Shown: positions 28,170 through 36,588, counted from the stretch's first letter. The stretch: 64,000 nt of DNA from Uliginosibacterium sp. 31-16 (GCF_030730865.1 NZ_JAVALZ010000001.1:62001-126000); one strand, 5' to 3'. Notes: a model not told the origin generated them from the sequence alone. A program made the numbers and translations.

Positions 28170-28703
28170 TCAGATTTCCGGTCCGAAACAGGCCGGATGA
28201 TCGACACAGACGCCACAGCTGGGTGATTTGCAGATCGGCACCCCGGCTTGCTGGCAAAGCTGGCGGTAGAAAAACTTCTTCCATTTCATGTCATCCACGT
28301 TCAGGGCGGCGAGAGTTGGAAAGCGTTCGCGCAGGATGGCGTTGAGCTCGCGCCGCGAGGGCAGGCCCATGTCCTGCCACAGGTGATTGTCACGCTGGGC
28401 TGCAGTGGCAATCGCAGCAGCCAGCCAGATGCTCATCTGGTCCAGCGGCGCAGCATGCTCGACAAGCAGCTCGAACAGTTCATCGAATTCATCGACGCCT
28501 GGCGCGGGGGCGCTGCCGTTATCCAGCATCACTCCGTCCAGGCAAACCATACGCAGGATGGAAAACGAAGCAGGCCCAAGACCGCGAATCATGGGGCTCG
28601 CCCCCACGCGCCGTGATTCGGCCACCATGCAGGCAATGACGAGTTGCGCCAAGGGTGGGCGGGCGGCAATCAGACGTGACAGGGCTGGCTCGGGTGCGTT
28701 CAT
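28170..28703 (-). CDS. nifQ: Nitrogen fixation protein NifQ
   Basis: Iron-sulfur molybdenum donor for FeMo-cofactor synthesis on NifEN. The 177-residue product ends with the diagnostic cysteine pattern C-x4-C-x2-C-x5-C (CKSPSCGVCVDHPAC) that holds the Mo-Fe-S cluster, preceded by MKWKKFFYRQLC. ATG 28703 has CAGGAGG upstream. It is read away from nifE and has its own sigma-54 promoter and NifA site, so it is transcribed separately. The neighbouring mod genes supply its metal. Confidence 0.95.
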   Translation of the reverse strand: MNAPEPALSRLIAARPPLAQLVIACMVAESRRVGASPMIRGLGPASFSILRMVCLDGVMLDNGSAPAPGVDEFDELFELLVEHAAPLDQMSIWLAAAIATAAQRDNHLWQDMGLPSRRELNAILRERFPTLAALNVDDMKWKKFFYRQLCQQAGVPICKSPSCGVCVDHPACFGPEI

Positions 28704-28728
28704 CGCAAAGTCCTCCTGCCCGAATCCT

Positions 28729-28744
28729 TGCAAAGACCAGGCCA
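28729..28744 (-). promoter_or_regulatory. Sigma-54 promoter of nifQ
   Basis: On the minus strand TGGCCTGGTCTTTGCA: GG and GC are separated by exactly 10 bases, and the -12 part TTTGCA is canonical. The -24 part reads TGGCCT instead of TGGCAC. It lies 26 bp before the nifQ ATG, with a NifA site upstream. Confidence 0.7.
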
Positions 28745-28782
28745 TGCCTGCAGAGCCGCTCTGGGCGCGGCTCTTCAGGCAT
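28744..28782. repeat. GCGGCTCTTC-type dispersed repeat, copy 5 (hairpin form)
   Basis: ATGCCTGCAGAGCCGC (28744-28759) and GCGGCTCTTCAGGCAT (28767-28782) form a 16-bp stem with one mismatch and a 7-base loop. It touches the -24 element of the nifQ promoter and lies between that and the NifA site. Confidence 0.75.
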
Positions 28783-28808
28783 GCTTCAGGAACGGACTTG
28801 TCTCAATT

Positions 28809-28824
28809 TGTCGGACAGGCGACA
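28809..28824. promoter_or_regulatory. NifA upstream activating site for nifQ
   Basis: TGTCGGACAGGCGACA, an exact TGT-N10-ACA, about 65 bp before the -24 element of nifQ. It is inside a 9-bp perfect inverted repeat (CAATTTGTC...GACAAATTG, 28804-28829) that also follows the stop of the lipoprotein gene, so it may double as that gene's terminator hairpin. Confidence 0.7.
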
Positions 28825-28833
28825 AATTGACTC

Positions 28834-29109
28834 TCAGTACCTTGAACGCTCCCAGCGCCCGCGCTCCGGCTCGCGTTCCCGTGGCGACGGCTCCCGACGC
28901 TGCGGACCGGCACTGGCGCGGGGTGGCGGCGCGCTGAAGCGTGGCTCGTGATCGTGATCGCGGTATGCCGGCGCCAGAGGCCGATAGCCCGGCTCATCCC
29001 AATCCCGCCGACGATGGTAAGGCCCATCGGCCACCGGGTAAGCCACGCAGCCCTGCAGCACCAGGATGCCACACAGAAAACCCGCAAATTTCCAGACAGT
29101 TGCTTGCAT
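28834..29109 (-). CDS. Small putative lipoprotein, proline/arginine-rich
   Basis: A 91-residue product with a lipoprotein signal (MQATVWKFAGFLCGILVLQG then C) and a short, highly charged low-complexity mature part rich in Arg, Pro, Glu and His (PREREPERGRWERSRY at the end). No family is recognised. It is divergent from nifE and shares the intergenic region that holds two NifA sites; whether it belongs to the nif regulon is unknown. ATG 29109 is the only reasonable start. Confidence 0.7.
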   Translation of the reverse strand: MQATVWKFAGFLCGILVLQGCVAYPVADGPYHRRRDWDEPGYRPLAPAYRDHDHEPRFSAPPPRASAGPQRREPSPREREPERGRWERSRY

Positions 29110-29200
29110 TTTTGTTCTCCACCGGGACGCCCCGTCGCTGCCTGCAGCGTGGCAGAACAGGCTGACGCCGGCCTGACGACAGGCTGAACAAGGCCTGATC

Positions 29201-29235
29201 TGTGTCCTTGCCAACATTTTGTAGGGTTCGCCACA
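29201..29235 (+). promoter_or_regulatory. Tandem NifA upstream activating sites for nifE
   Basis: Two exact TGT-N10-ACA sequences lie side by side: TGTGTCCTTGCCAACA (29201-29216) and TGTAGGGTTCGCCACA (29220-29235). They are 47-81 bp upstream of the -24 element at 29282, normal placing for NifA with an intervening IHF-type bend. Confidence 0.8.
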
Positions 29236-29281
29236 GACCGTATCAGCACCAATCCTCATGCAGATCAAGGCCTTGCGTACA

Positions 29282-29295
29282 GGCACAGGCTTTGC
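29282..29295 (+). promoter_or_regulatory. Sigma-54 promoter of the nifENX operon
   Basis: GGCACAGGCTTTGC has the -24 GGCAC and -12 TTTGC elements with GG-N10-GC spacing. Transcription would begin near 29307, about 20 bp before the nifE GTG. Confidence 0.8.
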
Positions 29296-29328
29296 GACAG
29301 GCAGTCTGACCATCAATGGGATTGCGCC

Positions 29329-30735
29329 GTGAAAGCCTCCGAAATCACCGCTCTGCAAAACGAACCCGCCTGCTCCCACAACAAGGAGGAAAAGGCGGGA
29401 TGCGCGCGCCCTAAGCCGGGCGCCACCGCCGGCGGCTGTGTGTTCGATGGCGCGCAGATCGCGTTGCTGCCAGTGGCCGACGTCGCTCACATCGTGCACG
29501 GCCCGATCGGCTGCTCCGGCAGCTCCTGGGATAACCGCGGCACACGCTCCTCCGGGCCGACCCTGTATCGCATCGGCATGACGACCGACCTGACTGAACA
29601 GGATGTGATCATGGGCCGCGGCGAGAAGCGTCTGTTCCATGCCATCAAGCAGGCCATCGACGAACATGCGCCGGCTGCCGTATTCGTCTACACCACCTGT
29701 GTCACTGCCGTGATCGGCGACGACACGGCGGCCGTGTGCAAGGCCGCCGAGGCGCGCTGGGGCGTGCCGGTGGTGCCCGTCGATTGCGCCGGTTTCTACG
29801 GCAGCAAGAATCTGGGCAACCGCATTGCCGGCGAAACCATGCTCAAACATGTGATCGGCACGCGCGAACCAGACCCGGCGCCTTACATCCCCGGCATGCG
29901 CGTGCATGATGTGAACCTGATCGGCGAATACAACATCGCCGGTGAATTCTGGAACGTCGCGCCGCTTTTCGATGAGCTGGGCCTGCGCATCATCGGCTCG
30001 CTATCCGGTGACGCACGCTATCGCGAAATTCAGACCATGCATCGCGCCGAAGCAAGCATGGTGGTATGCGCCAAGGCACTGCTCAACGTGGCGCGCAAGC
30101 TCAATGAAAAATGGCAGGTCCCCTTCTTCGAGGGCAGCTTCTACGGCGTGATGGATACCTCACAGGCGCTACGCGATTTCGCCAGCCTGCTCCACGACGG
30201 CGATCTCGCAGAGCGCACCGAAGCCCTGATCGCCCGCGAGGAAGCTTGGATCAAAGCCGCGCTGCAGCCCTGGCGCGAGCGCCTCGCCGGCAAGCGGGTG
30301 CTGCTCTACACCGGCGGGGTGAAATCCTGGTCCATCGTCTCGGCCCTGCAGGATCTGGGCATGACCGTGGTGGCCACCGGCACCAAGAAGTCGACAGCGG
30401 AAGACAAGGCGCGCATCCGCGAGCTGATGGGTGAAGACACCCTGATGATCGACGAAGGCAGCCCGAAGGCATTGCTCGGCGCCTACAAGGATCTGCGAGC
30501 GGACATTCTCATCGCCGGTGGCCGCAATCTCTACACCGCGCTGAAGGCGCGCATCCCCTTCCTCGATATCAATCAGGAACGCGAGTTCGGCTACGCCGGC
30601 TACCGCGGCATGCTGGAGCTGGCCCGGCAACTTGCCCTCTCCATGGAAAGCCCGGTGTGGGAGGCCGTGCGCAAGCCTGCGCCCTGGGCAAAATCGAAAC
30701 AGGCCGGCACGCCAGTGGGGCTCAGCCATGACTGA
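29329..30735 (+). CDS. nifE: Nitrogenase FeMo-cofactor scaffold protein NifE
   Basis: Alpha subunit of the NifEN scaffold on which the iron-molybdenum cofactor matures. The 468-residue product has cluster-ligating cysteine regions [31 protein letters not shown] and [13 protein letters not shown], and HYNIAGEFW-like [12 protein letters not shown]. The start is GTG 29329; the first ATG is too far into the domain. The frame ends in SHD overlapping nifN by 8 bp. Driven by the sigma-54 promoter just upstream. Confidence 0.97.
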   Translation: MKASEITALQNEPACSHNKEEKAGCARPKPGATAGGCVFDGAQIALLPVADVAHIVHGPIGCSGSSWDNRGTRSSGPTLYRIGMTTDLTEQDVIMGRGEKRLFHAIKQAIDEHAPAAVFVYTTCVTAVIGDDTAAVCKAAEARWGVPVVPVDCAGFYGSKNLGNRIAGETMLKHVIGTREPDPAPYIPGMRVHDVNLIGEYNIAGEFWNVAPLFDELGLRIIGSLSGDARYREIQTMHRAEASMVVCAKALLNVARKLNEKWQVPFFEGSFYGVMDTSQALRDFASLLHDGDLAERTEALIAREEAWIKAALQPWRERLAGKRVLLYTGGVKSWSIVSALQDLGMTVVATGTKKSTAEDKARIRELMGEDTLMIDEGSPKALLGAYKDLRADILIAGGRNLYTALKARIPFLDINQEREFGYAGYRGMLELARQLALSMESPVWEAVRKPAPWAKSKQAGTPVGLSHD

Positions 30736-32140
30736 AATCATCAAACGCAGCAAGGCACTGTCGGTCAATCCGCTCAAGGCCAGCTCCACGCTGGGCGCTT
30801 CGCTGGCCTTCCTCGGCCTGCGCCGGGCGATCCCGATGATGCACGGCTCGCAGGGCTGTACTGCCTTTGGCAAGGTCTTTTTCGTGCGCCATTTCCGCGA
30901 ACCGATCCCGCTGCAGACCACCGCCATGGATCACGTCGCCACGGTGATGAGCTCGGACGAAAACGTCATCGAAGGCCTGCGCACCCTGTGCGAGAAAAGC
31001 CAGCCAGACGTCATCGGGCTACCCACCACCGGTCTGTCCGAAACCCAAGGCACGGATATCGCGCGGCTGGTACGCCAATTCCGCGAGCAGTATCCGCAAT
31101 TCGAATCAGTCAGCATCGTGCCGGTGAATACGCCGGATTACATCGGCAGCCTGGAAAGCGGTTTTGCTCAGGCGGTGGAAGCGATCATCGAGGCGCTGGT
31201 GCCGGTCTCCAGTTGCGTCGGCCGCCGCCGTCGACAGGTCAATGTGCTGGCCAACGCTTCACTCACGCCTGGCGATATCGACGCCATCCGCGACTGGATC
31301 GAAGCCTTCGGCCTGCGTGCCGTGGTGCTGCCGGACATCGGCGACTCGCTTGATGGCCACCTGATCGACGCCGAGCACACACCGCTGACGCTCGGCGGCA
31401 CCCCGCGCGAGGAAATCGCGGCGATGGGCGAGTCGATTGCCACGCTGGTCATCGGCGCCTCGCTGAACAAGGCGGCCGATGTACTGCGCACGCGCACTGG
31501 CGTACCGGATTACCGCTTCGACCACCTGATGGGACTGGATAGCTGCGATAGCTTCACCGAAATCCTGGCCGAGCTGGCCGGCGTGGCGGTTCCGGCGAAG
31601 ATTGAACGCCAGCGCGCCCAGCTGCAGGACGCAATGGTGGACACACACTTCATGACCGGTTTTCTGCGCGTGGCCCTTGCCGCCGAACCCGACCTGCTTG
31701 CCGGTCTGTGTGCCCTGCTTGGCGGCTGTGGTGCGGAAGTCGTCGCGGCAGCCACGCCAATTAATGCTGATGTCCTCAAGCGTTTGCCTATCGCTCAAGT
31801 TCACATCGGCGACCTGCAGGATCTGGAGCAGGCCGCACGCGCCCATCTCGCCCAGTTGCTGATCGGCAGCTCGCACGCCGTGCAGAGCGCCCAGCGCCTG
31901 GAGATTCCCCTGCTGCGCGCGGGCTTCCCGCTGTATGACCGGCTTGGCGATTTCGCCCGGCCGTGGGTGGGCTATCGCGCTGCGCGCCAGGCCCTGTTCG
32001 ACATCGCCAATCTCGTCCTGGAGCATCACCATGACACTCCCGCCTATCGCTCCGTTTTCTGGTCTGGCGGCCCCCGCGAGCGCGAAGAATCCGCCTCCTT
32101 CTCCGCTTCGCAAGCTCACGCTGGCCTGGTCCGCCACTGA
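30728..32140 (+). CDS. nifN: Nitrogenase FeMo-cofactor scaffold protein NifN
   Basis: Beta subunit of the NifEN scaffold. The 470-residue product opens with the typical [20 protein letters not shown] and [20 protein letters not shown], and includes [23 protein letters not shown] 30728 lies within the last codons of nifE. Its 3' end overlaps nifX by 110 bp in another frame, far more than the other junctions. Confidence 0.97.
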   Translation: MTEIIKRSKALSVNPLKASSTLGASLAFLGLRRAIPMMHGSQGCTAFGKVFFVRHFREPIPLQTTAMDHVATVMSSDENVIEGLRTLCEKSQPDVIGLPTTGLSETQGTDIARLVRQFREQYPQFESVSIVPVNTPDYIGSLESGFAQAVEAIIEALVPVSSCVGRRRRQVNVLANASLTPGDIDAIRDWIEAFGLRAVVLPDIGDSLDGHLIDAEHTPLTLGGTPREEIAAMGESIATLVIGASLNKAADVLRTRTGVPDYRFDHLMGLDSCDSFTEILAELAGVAVPAKIERQRAQLQDAMVDTHFMTGFLRVALAAEPDLLAGLCALLGGCGAEVVAAATPINADVLKRLPIAQVHIGDLQDLEQAARAHLAQLLIGSSHAVQSAQRLEIPLLRAGFPLYDRLGDFARPWVGYRAARQALFDIANLVLEHHHDTPAYRSVFWSGGPREREESASFSASQAHAGLVRH

Positions 32141-32582
32141 CCCTGAGCCGGGCACGCTACCGCCCGCTTTGAAAGTGGCTTTTGCGAGCCGCGACCGCGT
32201 GCACGTTGATCAGCACTTCGGCGCCGCAGAGGGTTTCGTCCTCTACACGGTCGACGCCGAGCGTGCCCGGCTGGCCGGTGTGCTGGAGTTCGCGGCAGAA
32301 GCCATGGATGGCAACGAGAACAAGCTGGCAGAAAAGATTTCCGCTCTGGCAGGCTGCGCCGCCGTCTATTGCCTCGCCGTCGGCGGCTCGGCCGTGCGCC
32401 AGTTGCTCGCCGCCGGCATCCAGCCGATGAAGCTGGACGAAGCCGAAGCCATCGAGCCCATCCTGCAGGCCATCAGTTGCGGCGTGCGTGAAGGCGGCGT
32501 CACCTGGATCGACAAGGCCCTGCGCCAACACGCCGATGACGGCCGCTTCGAGCGCATGGCCGAGGAAGGGTGGCAGGAATGA
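32031..32582 (+). CDS. nifX: Nitrogen fixation protein NifX
   Basis: Carrier of NifB-co and the VK-cluster between NifB and NifEN. The conserved domain LKVAFASRDRVHVDQHFGAA to the C terminus (dinitrogenase iron-molybdenum cofactor family) is preceded by a 45-residue proline/alanine/serine-rich leader. ATG 32031 has GGAG seven bases upstream, giving 183 residues, longer than most NifX. TTG 32169 or GTG 32175 would trim the leader but lack a ribosome site. The ATGA junction joins it to the next gene. Confidence 0.92.
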   Translation: MTLPPIAPFSGLAAPASAKNPPPSPLRKLTLAWSATDPEPGTLPPALKVAFASRDRVHVDQHFGAAEGFVLYTVDAERARLAGVLEFAAEAMDGNENKLAEKISALAGCAAVYCLAVGGSAVRQLLAAGIQPMKLDEAEAIEPILQAISCGVREGGVTWIDKALRQHADDGRFERMAEEGWQE

Positions 32583-33013
32583 TCGAACGCCAGGGCAGGA
32601 TCATCGCCATCCACGCAAATCACATGGAGCTCGCCGTGCAGCCCGAAGCCGCCTGTTCGGCCTGCGGCGCTCGTCAGGCCTGTCAGGGGGAGAAAAACCG
32701 CACCGTGCTGAGCCTGCCCCTGCAACCCGGCCTCGCGGCAGGCGATCAAGTCGCCCTGAGCATGGAGGCCGGCACACTGACACGCTCGGCCCTTCTGGCC
32801 TACCTGTTGCCGGCCATCACCCTGATCCTGGGTGCGCAGCTCGGAGATTGGATCGGCCGGAGCAACGTCTTCGCCATGAGCGGCGCCGCGCTTGGCCTGG
32901 CGGCCGGCCTGCTCGCCGCACGGCTACTGGCGGGCTTCTTCAGCCATGTCGAGCTGCAGCCCAATGTACACGCTTGTTTTCAGACCCCCACCCTTCGGAG
33001 CCCCGCACCATGA
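32579..33013 (+). CDS. RseC/MucC-like (SoxR-reducing system type) membrane protein in the nif operon
   Basis: A 144-residue protein of the RseC/MucC superfamily. A soluble N terminus has cysteines CSACGARQAC (C-x2-C-x5-C), then two membrane helices (about 66-88 and 95-120). RseC is linked to Rsx/Rnf-type SoxR-reducing complexes. Here it is coupled on both sides (ATGA) to nifX and the DUF269 gene, so it is part of the nif operon. The proposed role is maturation or tuning of the Rnf complex whose genes are at 60898-64000 (inference). Confidence 0.88.
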   Translation: MIERQGRIIAIHANHMELAVQPEAACSACGARQACQGEKNRTVLSLPLQPGLAAGDQVALSMEAGTLTRSALLAYLLPAITLILGAQLGDWIGRSNVFAMSGAALGLAAGLLAARLLAGFFSHVELQPNVHACFQTPTLRSPAP

Positions 33014-33462
33014 GCACGACCGACCCGCTTTTCGACACCGATTTCATGAAGGAAATGCTGCGCCAGGTGCGCGCACTGGACAGCTACGGCGTCTATGACG
33101 GCAAATCAGCCGAGCAATTGCTGGCCCCCTATGTGCTGAGCAAGGAGGCGCGCGCGGCCATCCCCATCCTGGGCGACCCGGACGCCGTCACCCTGTCGCG
33201 CGTACGCGCCTTCTACAACGCCATCGCCGTACTGGTCGAAAAAGAGTGCGGACAGATGGCCGTGCCGCTGGTGCATCTGTCGCACGAAGGCTTCGGACGC
33301 GTGCTGATCACGGTGGGCAAGCTCGTCGTACTGGACCGTGCATTGCGCGATGCGCACCGCTTCGGCTTCGAGAGCTTCTCGAAGATGAAGACGGAGGCCG
33401 ACAAGCAGCTCGGTCTGGCCATCGAAATCGTTGGCCGCTACGCCGAAGTCGCCGGACTCTGA
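33010..33462 (+). CDS. NifX-associated nitrogen fixation protein (DUF269)
   Basis: A 150-residue protein of the DUF269 family that accompanies nifX in most diazotrophs. Typical segments are LVRALDSYGVYDG-like VRALDSYGVYDGKSAEQLL, ILGDPDAVTLSRVRAFYNAI, and LVVLDRALRDAHRFGFESF. ATG 33010 overlaps the previous gene's stop (ATGA). The exact function is unknown; the family is linked with cofactor handling. Confidence 0.94.
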   Translation: MSTTDPLFDTDFMKEMLRQVRALDSYGVYDGKSAEQLLAPYVLSKEARAAIPILGDPDAVTLSRVRAFYNAIAVLVEKECGQMAVPLVHLSHEGFGRVLITVGKLVVLDRALRDAHRFGFESFSKMKTEADKQLGLAIEIVGRYAEVAGL

Positions 33463-33473
33463 GGAGCACGGTC

Positions 33474-33704
33474 ATGGACGAAGTGGCCCTGCGCGAACTG
33501 GACAAGGACGTCAAACGCCTGAAGCGGATCGCCTCGGAATGGGCAGGTCAGCTTCACGATCTGGTCGAAGACCGCCTGCCTGCGGCGTTTGAAGAAATTC
33601 CCGGAATATCCAAAAGCACTTACGAAGCCTGCAAGGCCTGGGCTGATGCAAACGCGCGTCTGCTCCATGCCCAGCGGGACGCCACACCCACCGAGACACC
33701 CTGA
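33474..33704 (+). CDS. CCE_0567-family nif-associated small protein
   Basis: A 76-residue helical protein. It resembles the CCE_0567/DUF683 family of small helical proteins found beside nifX and DUF269 (LRELDKDVKRLKRIASEWAG, LHDLVEDRLPAAFEEIP, ACKAWADANARL). A metal-binding function has been proposed for the cyanobacterial member. ATG 33474 has GAGGAG upstream, 11 bp after the DUF269 stop. Confidence 0.9.
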   Translation: MDEVALRELDKDVKRLKRIASEWAGQLHDLVEDRLPAAFEEIPGISKSTYEACKAWADANARLLHAQRDATPTETP

Positions 33705-33753
33705 TTCATCGACTTTCAACTCCCTGCTTATCACTCATATCTGGAGCTTTATC

Positions 33754-34053
33754 ATGGCTGAAATCACCGGCATCACCCGTGGGGGCACGACCTGGACCCC
33801 CGAATTCGCCGTCGCCCTGGACGCCAAGAAATGCATCGGCTGTGGCCGTTGCTACAAGGTGTGCACGCGCAGTGTGCTCGAACTGATCGACCGTAGCGAA
33901 GAAGACATCTCGGAAGACGATGACGACGACAGCGAAAGCATTTCGTCCGTCATGTCACTGGCCGACGCCATGGACTGCACCGGTTGCGGCGCCTGTTCAC
34001 GCGTCTGCCCGAAAGCCTGTTTCACCCACAGCGCAATGCCGGTCGGCGCCTGA
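33754..34053 (+). CDS. fdxB: Nif-specific ferredoxin III
   Basis: A 99-residue bacterial-type ferredoxin with two [4Fe-4S] motifs: CIGCGRCYKVC and CTGCGACSRVCPKAC. Between them is a long acidic loop (SEEDISEDDDDDSESI), longer than in clostridial ferredoxins and typical of FdxB. ATG 33754 has TGGAG upstream. It closes the nifENX operon and is a likely electron carrier between Rnf and nitrogenase or NifEN maturation. Confidence 0.95.
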   Translation: MAEITGITRGGTTWTPEFAVALDAKKCIGCGRCYKVCTRSVLELIDRSEEDISEDDDDDSESISSVMSLADAMDCTGCGACSRVCPKACFTHSAMPVGA

Positions 34054-34062
34054 GTAGCGATG

Positions 34063-34090
34063 CTGCGGGAGTGGCGCGCCGCTCCCGCAG
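34063..34090 (+). terminator. Hairpin after fdxB
   Basis: CTGCGGGAG / CTCCCGCAG, a perfect 9-bp stem with a 10-base loop, 9 bases after the fdxB stop. No U-run follows. It is the likely 3' end of the nifENX operon. Confidence 0.55.
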
Positions 34091-34136
34091 ACGTCCCGAT
34101 TCATGCCGATGCTATGAACACCTGATCTGCAACCCG

Positions 34137-34252
34137 CCTGTAACCCGCCTGCAGCGTGCGTCTTCAGGCATCTACCCCGAAAACAGGCGCCCAGCCATCA
34201 TCTCCAGCATGCCAGGCTGAAAACCATTTACAGAAGCGGCTCTTCGGGCATG
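34137..34252. repeat. GCGGCTCTTC-type dispersed repeat, copy 6
   Basis: Begins CCTGTAACCCGCCTGCAGCG, includes GCGTCTTCAGGCAT and ends AGAAGCGGCTCTTCGGGCAT. It lies between fdxB and the convergent secreted protein gene. Confidence 0.75.
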
Positions 34253-34278
34253 GTCTGTACAAGCAGCGCACACTAATG

Positions 34279-34317
34279 AAAACGGCCATTTGCCCGCAAT
34301 CGCGCGCAAATGGCCGT
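34279..34317 (-). terminator. Intrinsic terminator of the poly-serine protein gene
   Basis: A 12-bp perfect stem (ACGGCCATTTGC / GCAAATGGCCGT) followed on the minus strand by TTTTCATT, 20 bp after the stop codon of the gene at 34338. Classic intrinsic terminator form. Confidence 0.8.
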
Positions 34318-34337
34318 CGCTTCAAACTACAGGATGC

Positions 34338-36158
34338 TTACTGGTAGTATTTCTCGTACAGCGGTGCCGTACCGGTCACGCCTTCCAGCAGGTGCACGCG
34401 GTAGTCGTACTTGGCCTTGCGCGTCGCCTCACCGTTGTAGATGTAATCAGTGCTGGTCGCCACGCCCACCACCACACCGTTCTTCGGAGCCTTGCTCAGA
34501 TCGAGGCAGGACTCACCGCTCTCCACCGGCTTGCTGTACACCGCCGTACCATCGGCAGCGCGATACGCCAGCTGGAAGCGCATGTTGTTGCCCAGCGGCT
34601 GGAAGTTCACGCGCACCTTGTTGCCACTCACCTTCAGCGGAATCTGGTTGGCGCCGCTCCAGCCAGGCAGGGTGTCGGTCGCCGGAATCAGCGTCGTGCC
34701 ACTTTGCACCGTGGAAGCGTAGAAGCTCAGCTTGTGGCTGGTCTGCTTGTTCATGCCGCCGGCCGAACTCTCGGAGACGATGGTACGCGCCCAGTTGTCA
34801 TTGATTGGCACCTTGAAGCCGGCAGTCCACTCGCCGAAATCAACCATCGCCTGACGCGCGCGATATTCGGCAATCAGGCTGCGGGTCTGTGCATCGCCCA
34901 GGCCATCAGCCAGCGAGGCAAGGATGTTGTTCTTGGTGCCCTTCTTCCAGATCCAGGCATTCGAGCCCTTGGAGAGGTAGAGCGCAATGAAGTGCGAGAA
35001 AGCCGCGTTGTACTGATTGCCGCCGAGGTATTCGCGCCAGGTGCCGATCTGCAGGCCGGCAGCCGTCTCCATGTGCACACCTTCAGCGTTCGGGCCGCCA
35101 AACGTGCCGTCCTGCAGCCAGCCGCTGTAGTTCTCGATCGGCATGTGCGGAGCCAGGAAGGGAGCGCCATCCAGGAAGCCCACACCCCGCACGCCCGTGC
35201 GATTGCCGGTCATGGTCATCTGCAGCCAGGTGTTGGAGCCTTCGTTGAACCAGGCCGCCTTGCCGCCCATGCTGGCCATGATGGCGTGAATGTATTCATG
35301 CGTCACGCCACCGAATTCGCTGGCGGTGATCACCGGGTAATACGACAGCAGCACCATCGGGTAGCCGTTGAGGCCGCTCTGCCAGCCGCCCTTCTCGGTG
35401 TTGGCGGCACTGTCGGTGCATAGCCCCGAACCGAACAGGTACACGTTGCTGAAGTAGCCTTGCTGCTGCAGCTTGTCGACCGGCCAGCCCATGACGTTGT
35501 GGATGTAATCAGCATCCTTGTTCATGCTGGCGAGCAGCGCATCGATGTGCGCATCGGTGATCGCTGGATTGCGGTTCTTGCCCCAGATGAAGGCAAAGCG
35601 GCCGGAGGTTTTGTAACCAGCGACCAGGCTGGCGTTACAGCCCAGATACAGCTTGAAGTTCGCCGGATTCACCGTGGCGTTGGTGGTGTCGGTCTTGATG
35701 TCGTAGTTCAGGTTCGGCGTGTAGCCCGGCGCCGTATAAGGCGAGCACTGTGCAGCCGTGCCGCCGCTGGAGCTGGAGGAAGAGCTGGAAGACGATGAAG
35801 AACTGGACGAGGAGCTGCTCGACGAGGAGCTGGAGGAAGAACTGCTGCTCGAAGAGCTCGATGAGGAGCTGCTGCTTGACGAGGAGCTGGAGCCCGAAGC
35901 ACCACTGGGCACGGAGCATTCATTCACGCCTCCGGCAATACGCCCGCCAAAGGTGGACTCGTTGCACATGAACGAACCACTCAGCGATTTGTAGAGGAAC
36001 ACGCCGGACCGGCCGAACGCCACCTTGGTGACAGCCGCCACAGAGCAGCTTTTCCCTTCCTTGCAGATCGTGGTGTAGCCATTCGGGCGATTAGCCGCCG
36101 CTGCAGGAAAACTCAGCAGCGCGGCTGTCAGCCCCAGAAACAGGGATCTCAAAATCAT
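34338..36158 (-). CDS. Secreted HExxH protein with poly-serine linker
   Basis: A 606-residue exported protein. A Sec signal peptide (about 1-21) is followed by a four-cysteine domain to residue 86 (NGYTTICKEGKSC, VAFGRSGVFLYKSLSGSFMC), a run of 42 serines (about 90-131) written with all six serine codons, and a large domain with HEYIH at 287-291, a zinc-metallopeptidase-type HExxH. The N-terminal domain plus serine linker resembles secreted polysaccharide-degrading enzymes of Saccharophagus/Cellvibrio. Substrate unknown; peptidase activity is inference. It separates two nif operons. Confidence 0.85.
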   Translation of the reverse strand: MILRSLFLGLTAALLSFPAAAANRPNGYTTICKEGKSCSVAAVTKVAFGRSGVFLYKSLSGSFMCNESTFGGRIAGGVNECSVPSGASGSSSSSSSSSSSSSSSSSSSSSSSSSSSSSSSSSSSSSSSSSSGGTAAQCSPYTAPGYTPNLNYDIKTDTTNATVNPANFKLYLGCNASLVAGYKTSGRFAFIWGKNRNPAITDAHIDALLASMNKDADYIHNVMGWPVDKLQQQGYFSNVYLFGSGLCTDSAANTEKGGWQSGLNGYPMVLLSYYPVITASEFGGVTHEYIHAIMASMGGKAAWFNEGSNTWLQMTMTGNRTGVRGVGFLDGAPFLAPHMPIENYSGWLQDGTFGGPNAEGVHMETAAGLQIGTWREYLGGNQYNAAFSHFIALYLSKGSNAWIWKKGTKNNILASLADGLGDAQTRSLIAEYRARQAMVDFGEWTAGFKVPINDNWARTIVSESSAGGMNKQTSHKLSFYASTVQSGTTLIPATDTLPGWSGANQIPLKVSGNKVRVNFQPLGNNMRFQLAYRAADGTAVYSKPVESGESCLDLSKAPKNGVVVGVATSTDYIYNGEATRKAKYDYRVHLLEGVTGTAPLYEKYYQ

Positions 36159-36432
36159 CGAAGCCTCCAGATACAGAAATTCTCAGGCATCCCCGCGACG
36201 ACGCACCCTGTCGCCGTGAAATGCCATCGGTTTTTTAGGAACACACATGCTCTGGGAGAACATCCCGGGTGTCCACGCAAAATCCTCTCAACTGCCGGTT
36301 CGCCCCGACATAAGGAGCCGGGCAGTCAGTCACCGCGCCGGCACCACCAGAGCCCCCACGGCCCGGACACGCGCCTCAGCGTGGCGCATGACGCTCTCCC
36401 CTGCAGGGCGGAAGTCCGCGCCGGGGCATTCT

Positions 36433-36448
36433 TGTCTGCTTTGAGACA
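36433..36448 (+). promoter_or_regulatory. NifA upstream activating site 1 for nifU
   Basis: TGTCTGCTTTGAGACA, exact TGT-N10-ACA, inside the palindrome CTTGTC...GACAAG. It lies about 140 bp before the -24 element. Confidence 0.7.
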
Positions 36449-36506
36449 AGGCTGTCTGACCTCTCCAGCATCTCCCGGCCCGGAGGGGTTTTCACGCTCC
36501 CGTCAA

Positions 36507-36522
36507 TGTCGCAAGTGTGACA
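36507..36522 (+). promoter_or_regulatory. NifA upstream activating site 2 for nifU
   Basis: TGTCGCAAGTGTGACA, exact TGT-N10-ACA, about 67 bp before the -24 element, the usual spacing. Confidence 0.75.
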
Positions 36523-36588
36523 AGAGGCTCATCTCACTCCGCCACAAGACCCGCGCCCATACTCATTCTTCAGGCAGCACCCGGTGCG

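Noticed and set aside
35758-35994. Acidic Leu/Glu/Asp-rich open frame on the plus strand inside the poly-serine gene
   Set aside because: It is the antisense of the serine run; the frame has no ribosome site and no independent conservation signal.
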